DNA of 64,000 nucleotides from Demequinaceae bacterium (GTDB lineage Bacteria; Actinomycetota; Actinomycetes; Actinomycetales; Demequinaceae). Of the stretch, positions 47,001 to 55,569 are shown in pieces. The notes under the pieces are model-generated. The model saw only the letters and a list, made by a program, of their open reading frames with translations. It searched no databases and was not told the origin of the DNA. The number at the start of each line of letters is the position of its first letter. Within the stretch, counting starts at the first letter, position 1. The position numbers and the translations under genes were made by a program. The stretch covers positions 1 through 64,000 of the forward strand of contig JAFGBM010000009.1 in the NCBI GenBank assembly GCA_016933155.1, read 5' to 3'.

Positions 47001-47096
47001 TTCACCCACGGGCCCGGGGGGTGGCGACTCCTCATGAAGGCGCGGGGCCAGAGCCGCCCCCGGGTCCGCGACATGGCCTTCGAGGTGTGGCGCTAG
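44067..47096 (+). CDS. Large SF2 (DEAD/DEAH-type) helicase with a membrane hairpin
   Basis: 1009 residues. Helicase core: Walker A PPGSGKT (about 58-64), DECHH as motif II (about 225), TATL (about 254), TRGLFAEGWD (about 598) and QLRGRSIRL as motif VI (about 627). A long insert (about 280-560) separates the two RecA-like lobes. Unlike usual helicases it then has two close hydrophobic segments (about 775-798 and 806-826) followed by about 180 basic residues. So the ATPase would sit on the cytoplasmic face of the membrane. No nuclease domain or partner gene recognised next door. TAGGTT precedes the ATG by eight bases. Related proteins are sometimes labelled restriction subunit R; a defence role is conjecture. 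Confidence 0.82.
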   Translation: MDGMSSESAGADGPTPFPGIASLRFRYEFRKYQRLILASLEDDLAAHDPDRRFHVVSPPGSGKTILGIELIRRSEAPAVVFTPTVTIQRQWRDRVGLFLPDSSDLDPFVSMDAHRLAPINVFTYQLIAAPAEADGILRDTAREEWIESLILESQAEDESAARARVDAMEKNNREAYRRELARRSQNLKRRLIREPSVDIGRFLHPNARRLIDSLVEAGVRTVVLDECHHLLDYWAVVLSYLIARIDQPIVVGLTATLPSPDDGFEYENYTGLLGEVDYEVPVPAVVKEGDLAPYRDLVYFVEPSPEEHSYLRDAQAAFERATAAVCDDPRWATWLAEVRFSVGDTTEERWVHALSQDTILAVAALRHMFESEIPVPEGLDIPPEAFDPPDLDDRLTLLERYGLGELKLSPDEADHQRLADLRKALKPFGISLTEAGMRQALSPGDLILSYSSSKAQAAADILTRESASLGLDLRAVLVTDFERTGASGKASDAAYPSGSARQVFLDLISHVDGNRLDPVLVTGKTLWIDADHGQPLINYFNDYLKSKKLHAKCSARPNGHPGVLEVVGDGQAWGSGTYVAMVTAAFETGVIRCLVGTRGLFAEGWDTLTLNTLIDLTTASTATTAQQLRGRSIRLDPAWPRKLAHNWDVICVEPSYARGDRDFARLRRRHGRVWGVIPPTTAIPSEHHGRVVKGLTHVDPALVAGSLGRSLGLDEYQASTMRSLAAIGHREASYALWDVGAEYENFTYSVGRLSSPDLRIRTVYTMTETLRAMLAKFRITLIVTFIVLLMNSFRMFAAAGWMPDGLPSLAVVMGALLGLSFAINSVQAWRIARKVLREQPVDTILLDVGRAVLGALKEMGKVSPRLQPEYVRVAEQLDLSYEVMLDYASPEDTDTFTRAFREVFAPIGRQRYLVSRNEARLPALWLQPMWIVLRVLFRPKDGYPPAYHGVPSVFAASKRGAECFARHWRKHVGSGELLFTHGPGGWRLLMKARGQSRPRVRDMAFEVWR

Positions 47097-47198
47097 AGCT
47101 GAGTTCGCCCGCCGCCTGCGCCCAGCCACCCCGCCCACTGCCACGCCCGCCCACCCCCGCGTCGGCCGCCCCCTCCCACTCCTGGAATAATGACCGCC

Positions 47199-49913
47199 AT
47201 GACCCGCATCCCAGAGAAGGCCACCGTCGACGGCCTCGACGACCGTTGGAACGACGCCTGGGAGGCTCAGGGCCTGTACCGCTTCGACGCCACCAAGCCG
47301 CGCGAGGCCGTCTACTCGATCGACACGCCGCCCCCCACGGTCTCCGGGTCCCTCCACGTCGGGCACGTCTTCAGCTACACCCACACGGACCTCGTCGCCC
47401 GCTACAAGCGCATGCGCGGAAGCGAGGTCTTCTACCCCATGGGCTGGGACGACAACGGGCTCCCGACCGAGCGTCGGGTCCAGAACTACTACGGCGTCCG
47501 CTGCGACCCCTCCCTCCCCTACGACCCGGACTTCACCCCACCCCACGCGGGAGACACAAAGTCCATCAAGTCCGCCGACCAACAGCCCATCTCCCGCCGC
47601 AACTTCATCGAGCTGTGCGAGACACTCACGGCCGAGGACGAGAAGCAGTTCGAGGCGCTCTGGCGACACCTGGGGCTCAGCGTCGACTGGAGCCGCACGT
47701 ACCAGACGATCGACGACTCCGCCCAGGCCGTCGCCCAGCAGGCGTTCCTCCGCAATGTCGAGCGGGGGGAGGCGTATCAGGCCGAGGCGCCGACGCTGTG
47801 GGACGTCACCTTCCACACCGCTGTCGCCCAGGCCGAGCTGGAGGAGAAGGACCTTCCCGGCGCCTACCACCGCCTCGCGTTCAAGGTTTCGGACAGCTCC
47901 GGCCCGGACGGCCTCGTCCACATCGAGACGACGCGCCCCGAACTCCTGCCTGCCTGCGTCGCCCTCGTCGCCCATCCCGACGATGAGCGGTACAAGCCTC
48001 TCGTCGGCAAGACGGTGAGGACCCCGCTGTTCGAAGTCGAGGTGCCGGTCGTGGCCCACCACCTCGCCGAACCCGACAAGGGCTCCGGCATCGCAATGAT
48101 CTGCACGTTTGGCGACATCACGGACGTAACCTGGTGGCGCGAGCTCCAGCTCGAGACCCGTCCCATGATCGGCTTCGACGGACGGGTCCTCTCGGCCCCT
48201 CCCCCCGGGATCGAGACCGACGGCGGCAAGGCCGCCTACGCCGAACTCGCCGGCAAGACCGTCCACAGCGCCCAGCAACGCGTCGTCGAGCTGCTCCGCG
48301 AGTCCGGCGATCTCGAGGGCGAGCCCGAGCCCATCACCCACCCGGTCAAGTTCTTCGAGAAGGGCGACAAACCCCTCGAGATCGTCACCACCCGCCAGTG
48401 GTACATCTCCAACGGCGGCAAGGACGAGGCCCTCCGGGATCGGCTCGTCGTCCGCGGCGAAGAACTCGACTTCATCCCCGGATTCATGGGCGTGCGCTAC
48501 GACAACTGGGTCAAGGGCCTGACGGGCGACTGGCTCATCTCGCGCCAGCGCTTCTTCGGCGTCCCCCTCCCCGTCTGGTACCCCCTGACGGACGCGGGCG
48601 ACGTCGACCACGACCACCCGATCTTCCCCGCCGAGGCGGACCTGCCCGTCGACCCGTCCTCCATGCCGGCCCCCGGATTCGAGGAGGCGCAGCGGGGCGT
48701 GCCCGGCGGCTTCGTCGGCGAGGCCGACGTCATGGACACCTGGGCGACCTCGTCCCTCACCCCGCAAATCGCGTGCCAGTGGCGCGACGACCCCGACCTG
48801 TTCGCCCGCACGTTCCCCATGGACCTGCGTCCCCAGGCCCAGGACATCATCCGCACCTGGCTGTTCTCGACCGTCGTCCGCGCCCACCTCGAGCAGGACA
48901 CGCTCCCGTGGAAGCACGCCGCCATCTCGGGATTCATCCTCGACCCCGACCGCAAGAAGATGTCGAAGTCCAAGGGCAACGTCGTCACCCCCATGGGGCT
49001 CCTTGAGGAGCACGGGCCCGACGCCGTGCGGTACTGGGCGGCGTCGGCCAGGCTGGGGGTCGACGCGGCGTTCGACACCGGGCAGATGAAGATCGGGCGA
49101 CGGCTCGCGATGAAGGTCCTGAACGCGTCGAAGTTCGCGCTCGGGGCGACGGGAATCGAGGCGGCGGCGAACGTGTCACTGGCCGACGGGTTACGGGCGG
49201 CCGCGCATGTGGTGTCCGAGCCCGTGACGGAGACACTCGACCTCGCCATGCTCGCGGCGTTGGCGGACGTCGTGGACACCGCGACCGAGGCCTTCGAGGC
49301 GTACGACCACACCCGAGCCCTCGAGGTCACCGAGACGTTCTTCTGGACCTTCTGCGACGACTACCTCGAACTGGTGAAGTCGCGGGCGTACGACGGGGTC
49401 GCGCCCGGGGAGGCCGTCGACGCGTTCGGGACGTGCTCGCCCGGGGCGGCGTCGGCGCGGACGGCGCTCGTCATGGCGCTCGACGTGTTCCTCCGGTTGT
49501 TCGCGCCCGTGCTGCCGTTCTCGACCGAGGAGGTGTGGAGCTGGTGGCGCGAGGGATCCGTGCACAAGGCCTCGTGGCCGGACTCGGCGACGCTTCGGGT
49601 GCCCGGTTCCGCCCAGAGCCCCGGCGGCTCCCCCACCGCCGACCCCGTCAACTTCCTCGCTTCGGCCGGAGCGGCCCTCGCCGCGCTCCGCAAGATCAAG
49701 TCGGAGGCGAAGGTGTCCCAGCGGACCGAGATCGCGTCCGTCGAACTGCTCGTGCCGGAGGCGTCTTTGGCGTCGGTCGAGGCCGCCCGCACGGACCTGT
49801 GCTCGGCCGGCCGAGTGCGGATGCTGTCGGTGGTGCCCGTACCGGACACGGACGCCGACGGCGAGCCCGCGACGGTCACGACCCGCGGCGCGGAGTTGGT
49901 CCCGGCCGAATAG
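47199..49913 (+). CDS. valS: Valyl-tRNA synthetase
   Basis: 904 residues from ATG 47199. Class I motifs: SGSLHVGHVFSYTHTD (HIGH) near residue 50 and DRKKMSKSKGN (KMSKS). PMGWDDNGLPTERRVQ and the editing domain (TTRPELLPACVALVAHP) follow. AATAAT lies seven bases before 47199, so a leaderless start there is preferred; ATG 47190 is in frame but overlaps that box and has no ribosome site. The usual downstream folC is not here. Confidence 0.95.
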   Translation: MTRIPEKATVDGLDDRWNDAWEAQGLYRFDATKPREAVYSIDTPPPTVSGSLHVGHVFSYTHTDLVARYKRMRGSEVFYPMGWDDNGLPTERRVQNYYGVRCDPSLPYDPDFTPPHAGDTKSIKSADQQPISRRNFIELCETLTAEDEKQFEALWRHLGLSVDWSRTYQTIDDSAQAVAQQAFLRNVERGEAYQAEAPTLWDVTFHTAVAQAELEEKDLPGAYHRLAFKVSDSSGPDGLVHIETTRPELLPACVALVAHPDDERYKPLVGKTVRTPLFEVEVPVVAHHLAEPDKGSGIAMICTFGDITDVTWWRELQLETRPMIGFDGRVLSAPPPGIETDGGKAAYAELAGKTVHSAQQRVVELLRESGDLEGEPEPITHPVKFFEKGDKPLEIVTTRQWYISNGGKDEALRDRLVVRGEELDFIPGFMGVRYDNWVKGLTGDWLISRQRFFGVPLPVWYPLTDAGDVDHDHPIFPAEADLPVDPSSMPAPGFEEAQRGVPGGFVGEADVMDTWATSSLTPQIACQWRDDPDLFARTFPMDLRPQAQDIIRTWLFSTVVRAHLEQDTLPWKHAAISGFILDPDRKKMSKSKGNVVTPMGLLEEHGPDAVRYWAASARLGVDAAFDTGQMKIGRRLAMKVLNASKFALGATGIEAAANVSLADGLRAAAHVVSEPVTETLDLAMLAALADVVDTATEAFEAYDHTRALEVTETFFWTFCDDYLELVKSRAYDGVAPGEAVDAFGTCSPGAASARTALVMALDVFLRLFAPVLPFSTEEVWSWWREGSVHKASWPDSATLRVPGSAQSPGGSPTADPVNFLASAGAALAALRKIKSEAKVSQRTEIASVELLVPEASLASVEAARTDLCSAGRVRMLSVVPVPDTDADGEPATVTTRGAELVPAE

Positions 49914-49991
49914 GCGCACTCGTGCCGCCGTTTTCCACAGGTTTCAGCGCTCGGGATGCGGGTGACGGGCGGGCTCGCTAGCGTCTGAGCC

Positions 49992-50606
49992 ATGAATCGT
50001 CACGCTTCCCGGGCCGGCCTTGGCGCCATCGCCGCCGGTGTTCTCGCTTTCGCCCTGACCTCCTGCACGGGAGGGGGCGACCCGATCGTGACGGAGACAC
50101 CGTCCCCCACGGGTGTCTCTGCATCGCCTTCGGCTTCTCCCTCGGCATCGGCGGCGCCCCTGACCGACGAGGAACTGCTCGCGTTGATGCCCGAGGACGC
50201 CGCCTATCCCGACATCCGCGGGGCGATCGCGACTGCGGTGTTCTTCGTCGAGCAGTTCTCGGTGGTCTACGAAACCGGAGATTTGCGCGTGTGGGATGCC
50301 CTGTCGATGCCCGAGTGCATCTTCTGTGAGTCTGTTCGGAGTGCCGTACTTGCAGAAAAAGCGATCGGTGACTACGAAACCGGCGGTGAGATCACAATCG
50401 ACATGGATTCGATCGTCGCGAACTACTACGACGTCGATGGCTACTGGTACGTCACGTTCGACTACTCACAGAACGCTATGGCTCTGCACCACTCTGATGG
50501 CTCCTCGGAGCCTTCCAGCGATGCGGAGTCCGGATCAGTTTCCCTGCGGATGACCCCCGTCGATGGGCTCTGGATGGTGTCCGGTGCGGAAGCTGTCGCA
50601 GACTAG
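49992..50606 (+). CDS. DUF6318-type lipoprotein
   Basis: 204 residues. Lipobox LTSC (Cys about 25), Ser/Pro linker, then the DUF6318-like region: YPDIRGAIATAVFFVEQFSVVYETGDLRVWDALSMPECIFCESV with a CxxC pair. These actinobacterial lipoproteins have no known role. TAGCGT precedes the ATG by seven bases (leaderless). The PKD-like gene starts before this one ends (23-base overlap). Confidence 0.85.
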   Translation: MNRHASRAGLGAIAAGVLAFALTSCTGGGDPIVTETPSPTGVSASPSASPSASAAPLTDEELLALMPEDAAYPDIRGAIATAVFFVEQFSVVYETGDLRVWDALSMPECIFCESVRSAVLAEKAIGDYETGGEITIDMDSIVANYYDVDGYWYVTFDYSQNAMALHHSDGSSEPSSDAESGSVSLRMTPVDGLWMVSGAEAVAD

Positions 50607-51480
50607 GTCTCTTCGCAGAGCCCTGCGAGGGAGCATCGCAACTGCGGGGGCCCTGGCGTTTGTTGCCCTTGCATCTGGCGGAATCAGTGGAACCACTGAA
50701 CAGGACTCGATCGTGGTCACAGCCACGGAAGCCGCCGAGCAGGGCGCCCCGACCGAGGGGGTCTCGCACTCCTGGCGAACCGAGGAATGGACCCGCGCCC
50801 CCGCCTGTCGGTACGGCGGCTATCGCAACGACCTCATGCCCGGCTGCTTCGCACCCCAATACGAAATCAAGGTCCAGTGCTCGGACGGATCGGACGCCCT
50901 CGAACCGTGGTGGATGCGCTACCGACGCTCGAACGGCACCTGGTCGAGTTGGTCGATGATCGGCTGGTACCAATGCCCGGCCGACCAACTCCGTGCGGCC
51001 GCCGAGAACGCCTGGGCGCGCATGCGCATCACCCCGAACACCATCCACGTCCAACCCGACACCGGTTGGGTCCTGACCACGGTCCCCACCATCGTCTTCG
51101 TCGACCGCACCCCGCGCACGATGCGCACCACCCTCCTGGGCACCCCCGTCACGATCCGCGCCACGGCGTCGGCCTACACCTGGAACTGGGGTGACGGCGT
51201 GGAATCCGTGACGACGAAGCCGGGTGCCGCTTACCCCAACCAGACCGTCTCGCACACGTACCTGCACCGGGAGGGCCCCGTCACCATCCGGCTCACGACC
51301 TCGTGGCGGGGCTCCTATTCGACCGATGGCGGCGCCACCTGGCGCTCCGCTCCGGGCACCGCCTACACGACCTCGACCCCCATCACGGTCACCGTCTACA
51401 ACCCCCACGGCCACCGCGTCGACTGCGACCTGGTGGGCAATTGCGTCAGCGGCGCCGACGGCCCCTCCGACGAGACGTGA
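50584..51480 (+). CDS. Secreted PKD-like protein
   Basis: 298 residues from GTG 50584 (an ATG at 50563 is also in frame). A basic start and hydrophobic stretch (GSIATAGALAFVALASGG) form a signal peptide. Three disulfide-type Cys follow (PACRYGG, PGCFAP, QCSDG), then a PKD-like fold marked by TWNWGDG and SHTYLHREGPVTI. Such proteins mediate surface interactions. It overlaps both neighbours, so the three genes 49992-52388 form one transcript. Role unknown. Confidence 0.78.
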   Translation: MRKLSQTRSLRRALRGSIATAGALAFVALASGGISGTTEQDSIVVTATEAAEQGAPTEGVSHSWRTEEWTRAPACRYGGYRNDLMPGCFAPQYEIKVQCSDGSDALEPWWMRYRRSNGTWSSWSMIGWYQCPADQLRAAAENAWARMRITPNTIHVQPDTGWVLTTVPTIVFVDRTPRTMRTTLLGTPVTIRATASAYTWNWGDGVESVTTKPGAAYPNQTVSHTYLHREGPVTIRLTTSWRGSYSTDGGATWRSAPGTAYTTSTPITVTVYNPHGHRVDCDLVGNCVSGADGPSDET

Positions 51481-52388
51481 CCCGGCCAGACTCCCCGGCC
51501 GAGTGGCTTGGCCATGCCCCTCGGGCGGCATCGAGAGACGCGATCCTGAAGAAGTACAGCCGTCACTCCCTGGACCGGGACCTCCACGCGGGTCGAATCT
51601 GCCGGGTCCTACCGAACACCTACCTGGCCACGCGCTATCGGTCGTCTTTCGAGGGACGGTCATCGGCCGTGCTCCTGTGGGCGGGGCCTCGCGTCGCGCT
51701 TGGCGGCACCTCTGCCGCGTATGCCCACAGACTGATCGCCCAGCCCCCGGAATACATCACCGTGTGTGCGCCCAGGAGCGCACGAGTCCGAGGCCCAGAA
51801 TGGATCCGGGTCATCCAGCCCACTACTACCTCGACACCCGTGCTGCTGCGAGGCCTCCGAACGGTTCCCATTGGAGACGCCCTGCTTCAGACCTGGACGG
51901 AGCTCGGCACAGGGCCAGGAACGGCGATCCTCATCGAGGCCGTGCGCAAGGATCGCGTCCAATCGCGTGACCTCCTCGCTCGCGTATCTCGGTATCCGCG
52001 GCTGCGCTCGCGGCGCGCATTGCTCCGCCTTCTCGACGAGATGCGCGATGGGGTCGAAAGCTACCTCGAACACCTCGCGGCCACCCGAGTGTTCAACACC
52101 GCCGAGTTCCGGGGCCTGCGGCGCCAGCACCGGATCCAGTCCTCAGGGAGGGCGTACGTTCTGGACCTGTTTGACCCGGGATCGAAGGTCGCGGTTGAAC
52201 TTGACGGACGCGCTTTCCACGGTGAGGACAGCGCCAGGAGGCGAGACCTCGAACGGGACGCCGATCTCGCCGCGCTCGGCATCGTGACGATTCGACTGAC
52301 CTTCGAGGACGTCACCCGACGGCCGGAATGGTGCCGGAACAGGGTGCGGTCGGCGATCTCGACCCGCCGACGCTCCCTGGCGGCCTGA
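51477..52388 (+). CDS. AbiEi-like / DUF559 protein
   Basis: 303 residues. GTG 51477 overlaps the TGA of the PKD-like gene. The N-terminal 60-70 residues (AILKKYSRHSLDRDLHAGRICRVLPNTYLA) resemble the winged-helix of AbiEi-type antitoxins. The C-terminal domain (about 205-303) is DUF559/Vsr-like: YVLDLFDPGSKVAVELDGRAFHG, followed by Arg/Asp-rich helices and LGIVTIRLTFEDV; Asp and Glu in these strands match a PD-(D/E)xK nuclease core. This fusion is frequent in actinobacteria and unproven in function. No AbiEii-type toxin gene is adjacent. Confidence 0.83.
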   Translation: MTRPDSPAEWLGHAPRAASRDAILKKYSRHSLDRDLHAGRICRVLPNTYLATRYRSSFEGRSSAVLLWAGPRVALGGTSAAYAHRLIAQPPEYITVCAPRSARVRGPEWIRVIQPTTTSTPVLLRGLRTVPIGDALLQTWTELGTGPGTAILIEAVRKDRVQSRDLLARVSRYPRLRSRRALLRLLDEMRDGVESYLEHLAATRVFNTAEFRGLRRQHRIQSSGRAYVLDLFDPGSKVAVELDGRAFHGEDSARRRDLERDADLAALGIVTIRLTFEDVTRRPEWCRNRVRSAISTRRRSLAA

Positions 52389-52421
52389 GGGAGAGTCGGC
52401 CACCTAGGGGGGATCCCGCGT

Positions 52422-52560
52422 CCCTGCAGACAACCAGTGCCGGGATCGCCCTCGAAACCGGCACTCACGGTCGGCAGGCACACCTCAAGTTCCCCTGCAG
52501 ACAACCAGTGCCGGGATCGCCCCCGAAACCAGCACTGACTGTCTGTAGGGATGCCCGCCG
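52422..52560. repeat. Two tandem copies of a 71-bp dyad element
   Basis: Copy 1 (52422-52492) and copy 2 (from 52493) share the first 30 bases exactly, then differ at two of 14, then diverge. Copy 1 contains AGTGCCGG-N14-CCGGCACT. In copy 2, CAGACAACCAGTGC and GCACTGACTGTCTG form a longer imperfect dyad. They lie between the convergent ends of the DUF559 gene and clpX and may act as a terminator or REP-like element. Confidence 0.75.
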
Positions 52561-52627
52561 ACGGAAGACGCAGCACCTGGGCGACGGGGGAGGCCTGAAC
52601 TCCGGTCCCGGGACTGCAGCAGCCGCC

Positions 52628-53959
52628 CTAAGCGGACTTCTCTTCGGGCTCGGGCTCGGGCTTCGGAGCCAGGGCCGCAGCAACAGGAGCGTCGGCGCCC
52701 GAGGCGCCGTCCTTCCTCTCGGCGCGCTTCGCGCGCACCACGATCGCGGGGGCGATCCGTTCCATGACGGTCGCCTTCGAGATGGTCACCGTCCCCACGT
52801 CCTCGCGCCCCGGCACCTCGAACATGGTTTCCTGGAGCACCTCCTCGAGGATCGCTCGGAGCCCCCGCGCCCCGGTCCCCCGTTCCAGCGCCTGCTCAGC
52901 GATGGCCCGGATGGCGTCCTCCTCGAACACCAACTCCACCCCGTCGAGTTCGAACATCCGCTGGTACTGCTTCACCAGGGCGTTCTTCGGCTCGGTCAGG
53001 ATCTTCACCATCGAGTCGAGGTCGAGCGGCGCCACGGTCGCGACCACCGGCATCCGCCCGATGAACTCCGGGATCAGCCCGAACTTGTGCAGGTCCGTCG
53101 GCTGGACGAGCGCGAACAGATCGGAGTTGTCCGACTCCCGGAGCATCGCCCCGAACCCGATCCCCTTCCGCCCCACCCGGTGCGAGATGATCTCGTCGAG
53201 CCCGGCGAACGCCCCGCCCAGGATGAACAGCACATTCGTGGTATCGATCTGGATGAATTCCTGGTGCGGGTGCTTGCGCCCGCCCTGCGGCGGCACCGAC
53301 GCCATCGTCCCCTCGAGGATCTTGAGGAGAGCCTGCTGCACTCCCTCGCCGGACACGTCCCGCGTGATCGACGGGTTCTCGGCCTTCCGGGCCACCTTGT
53401 CGATCTCGTCGATGTAGACGATCCCACGTTGGGCCTTGTCGACGTCGTAGTCGGCGGCCTGGAGGAGCTTCAGGAGGATGTTTTCGACGTCCTCGCCGAC
53501 GTATCCAGCCTCGGTCAGCGCGGTTGCGTCGGCGATGGCGAAGGGCACGTTGAGGACCTTGGCCAGGGTCTGGGCGAGGTAGGTCTTCCCGCACCCCGTC
53601 GGCCCGATGAACAGCACGTTCGACTTGGCGATGTCGACCGGCTCGGCGGCCGCCTTGACGTCCCGCGAGCGCACCCGCTTGTAGTGGTTGTACACGGCGA
53701 CAGAGAGCGCCCGCTTGGCCGGCTCCTGGCCGACGATGTACTCCTCGAGGAAGTCGTAGATCTCGCGGGGTTTGGGAAGCTCGGTCAGTTCCTGCTCGAC
53801 CTGCTCGTGGAACTCCTCCTCGATGATCTCGTTGCAGAGGTCGATGCACTCGTCGCAGATGTACACCCCGGGGCCCGCGATGAGTTTCTTGACCTGCTTC
53901 TGGGTCTTGCCACAGAAGGAACACTTGAGCAGGTCGCCGGAATCGGTCGGCCGAGGCAT
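52628..53959 (-). CDS. clpX: ClpX, ATPase subunit of Clp protease
   Basis: 443 residues. Four-Cys zinc finger CSFCGKTQ and CDECIDLC, Walker [12 protein letters not shown], Walker B/DEIDK ([10 protein letters not shown]), then the small AAA domain with a sensor 2 Arg in GTGARGLRA. It unfolds substrates for ClpP1P2. The C-terminus is Pro/Glu/Lys-rich ([12 protein letters not shown]). AAGGAGG lies seven bases before the ATG. Separated from clpP2 by 207 bases, so it may have its own promoter (TTACGAT, near 54057). Confidence 0.98.
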   Translation of the reverse strand: MPRPTDSGDLLKCSFCGKTQKQVKKLIAGPGVYICDECIDLCNEIIEEEFHEQVEQELTELPKPREIYDFLEEYIVGQEPAKRALSVAVYNHYKRVRSRDVKAAAEPVDIAKSNVLFIGPTGCGKTYLAQTLAKVLNVPFAIADATALTEAGYVGEDVENILLKLLQAADYDVDKAQRGIVYIDEIDKVARKAENPSITRDVSGEGVQQALLKILEGTMASVPPQGGRKHPHQEFIQIDTTNVLFILGGAFAGLDEIISHRVGRKGIGFGAMLRESDNSDLFALVQPTDLHKFGLIPEFIGRMPVVATVAPLDLDSMVKILTEPKNALVKQYQRMFELDGVELVFEEDAIRAIAEQALERGTGARGLRAILEEVLQETMFEVPGREDVGTVTISKATVMERIAPAIVVRAKRAERKDGASGADAPVAAALAPKPEPEPEEKSA

Positions 53960-54166
53960 CGCGTCCTCCTTCCCGGCGTCTCAAGGCACGGAACACCCGG
54001 GATTCCCCGGGCTTTCAGGCTACCTACGAGGACGGGAGACGAGTAGCGACGCGCCCGGATCGTAACCGTTCTGCTATCACCCGGCCGACGGTGCATAGGG
54101 GATGATCGCGACCTCCGTGACGCCCGTTCGGAATGAATCCCGACGGGGTCCAGGCACCCGCGGGGA

Positions 54167-54817
54167 CTATGGAACCTTGGGGGCGTCGACGCTCTTCCGG
54201 CTTGCCAGCACCTGATCGACGAAACCGTACTCCAGGGCCTCCTGCGCACTCAGGAACCGGTCGCGCTCGATGTCCTCACGGACCTTCTCCGTCGTCTGGC
54301 CGGTGTGGTGGGAGAGGGTCTCCTCGAGCCACTCCCTCATCTTCACCATTTCCTCGGCGTAGATCTCGATGTCCGAGGCCTGGGCCCGCTCCCCGCCCTC
54401 GATGCGAGGCTGGTGGATCATGACCCGCGCATTCGGAAGCGCGAGCCGCTTCCCGGGGGCGCCGGCCGCAAGAAGCACGGCCGCCGCGGAGGCCGCCTGC
54501 CCCAGGCACACGGTCTGGATCTGCGGCTTGATGTACTGCATGGTGTCGTAGATCGCGGTCAGCGCGGTCTGGGAACCGCCGGGAGAGTTGATGTAGAGGG
54601 TGATGTCCCGGTCGGGGTCCTGGGATTCCAGGACGAGCAACTGGGCCATGATGTCGTCGGCGGAGGCGTCGTCGATCTGGACGCCCAGGAAGATGATGCG
54701 GTCCTCGAAGAGCTTGGCGTACGGGTCCTGACGCTTGAAGCCGTAGGCGGTGCGTTCCTCGAACTGGGGCAGGATGTAGCGGCCGCTGATCTCGCGGCCG
54801 TTGGTCTCGGGGTTCAC
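54167..54817 (-). CDS. clpP2: ClpP protease subunit 2
   Basis: 216 residues from GTG 54817, which overlaps the clpP1 stop (GTGA), with GGGAGG upstream. Catalytic Ser in [16 protein letters not shown], His in [12 protein letters not shown], Asp in [28 protein letters not shown] is the ClpP2-specific form in actinobacteria, where ClpP1 and ClpP2 make a mixed 14-mer. Confidence 0.97.
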   Translation of the reverse strand: MNPETNGREISGRYILPQFEERTAYGFKRQDPYAKLFEDRIIFLGVQIDDASADDIMAQLLVLESQDPDRDITLYINSPGGSQTALTAIYDTMQYIKPQIQTVCLGQAASAAAVLLAAGAPGKRLALPNARVMIHQPRIEGGERAQASDIEIYAEEMVKMREWLEETLSHHTGQTTEKVREDIERDRFLSAQEALEYGFVDQVLASRKSVDAPKVP

Positions 54818-55437
54818 GCCTTGCCTCCCGCCGCGCCGACCTTGGGTCCGGCCTCGCTCTCGTGCGTGACGACCTTGTCGATGAAGCCGTACTTCAGGGC
54901 TTCCTCGGCCGTGAACCACCGGTCGCGGTCGGAGTCCTTGGTGATCTGGTCGACGGTCTTTCCCGTCTGCGCCGCGATCAACTCGGCCAACTGCTTCTTC
55001 ATGTGGAGGATGAGCTCGGCGTGGATGCGCACGTCCGTGGTCGTCCCGCCGATGCCGCCCGAGGGCTGGTGCATCATGACCCGCGCGTGGGGTGTCGCGT
55101 ACCGCTTGCCCTTCGCCCCGGAGGACAGCAGGAACTGCCCCATCGAGGCCGCCATCCCCACGACCACGGTCGCGACGTCGGGCTTGATGTACTGCATGGT
55201 GTCGTAGATCGCCATTCCGGCCGTGACCGAGCCTCCGGGCGAGTTGATGTACAGGTAGATGTCCTTGTCCGGGTCCTCGGCGGCGAGCAGCATCATCTGC
55301 GCGCAGATCGCGTTGGCGTTCTCGTCCTGGACATCCGAGCCGAGCCAGATGATCCGCTCCCTCAGGAGCCGGTTGAAGATCGAGTCCTGCAACCCCATTC
55401 CAGCGGAATCGGGCGAGGCCATGGTCGGGTTATCCAC
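54814..55437 (-). CDS. clpP1: ClpP protease subunit 1
   Basis: 207 residues. I start at GTG 55437, five bases after AAGGAGG; a TTG at 55461 would run through that site. Catalytic Ser in [14 protein letters not shown], His in [11 protein letters not shown], Asp in [20 protein letters not shown]. Partner of ClpP2, translation coupled to it. About 130 bases after tig; I see no clear ClgR site. Confidence 0.97.
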   Translation of the reverse strand: MDNPTMASPDSAGMGLQDSIFNRLLRERIIWLGSDVQDENANAICAQMMLLAAEDPDKDIYLYINSPGGSVTAGMAIYDTMQYIKPDVATVVVGMAASMGQFLLSSGAKGKRYATPHARVMMHQPSGGIGGTTTDVRIHAELILHMKKQLAELIAAQTGKTVDQITKDSDRDRWFTAEEALKYGFIDKVVTHESEAGPKVGAAGGKA

Positions 55438-55569
55438 GGAGCCCTCCTTGTGGTCGGCCAATACGCATGACTCGACCCTAACGCCAGGAGGGGGCGGCGG
55501 GAGGCCGGAATCGATCGGTTTCGCTACAGGGTGAAAGGGGCCGACGGCGAAGAGGGCCGACGACTCGGG

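Noticed and set aside
46185-49013. 942-codon minus-strand frame
   Set aside because: Antisense to the helicase end and valS; low-complexity Gly/Val/Asp/Arg composition.
55438-55569. ClgR binding site before clpP1
   Set aside because: TTTCGCTACAGGGTGAAA looks vaguely similar, but the second half does not match the consensus.
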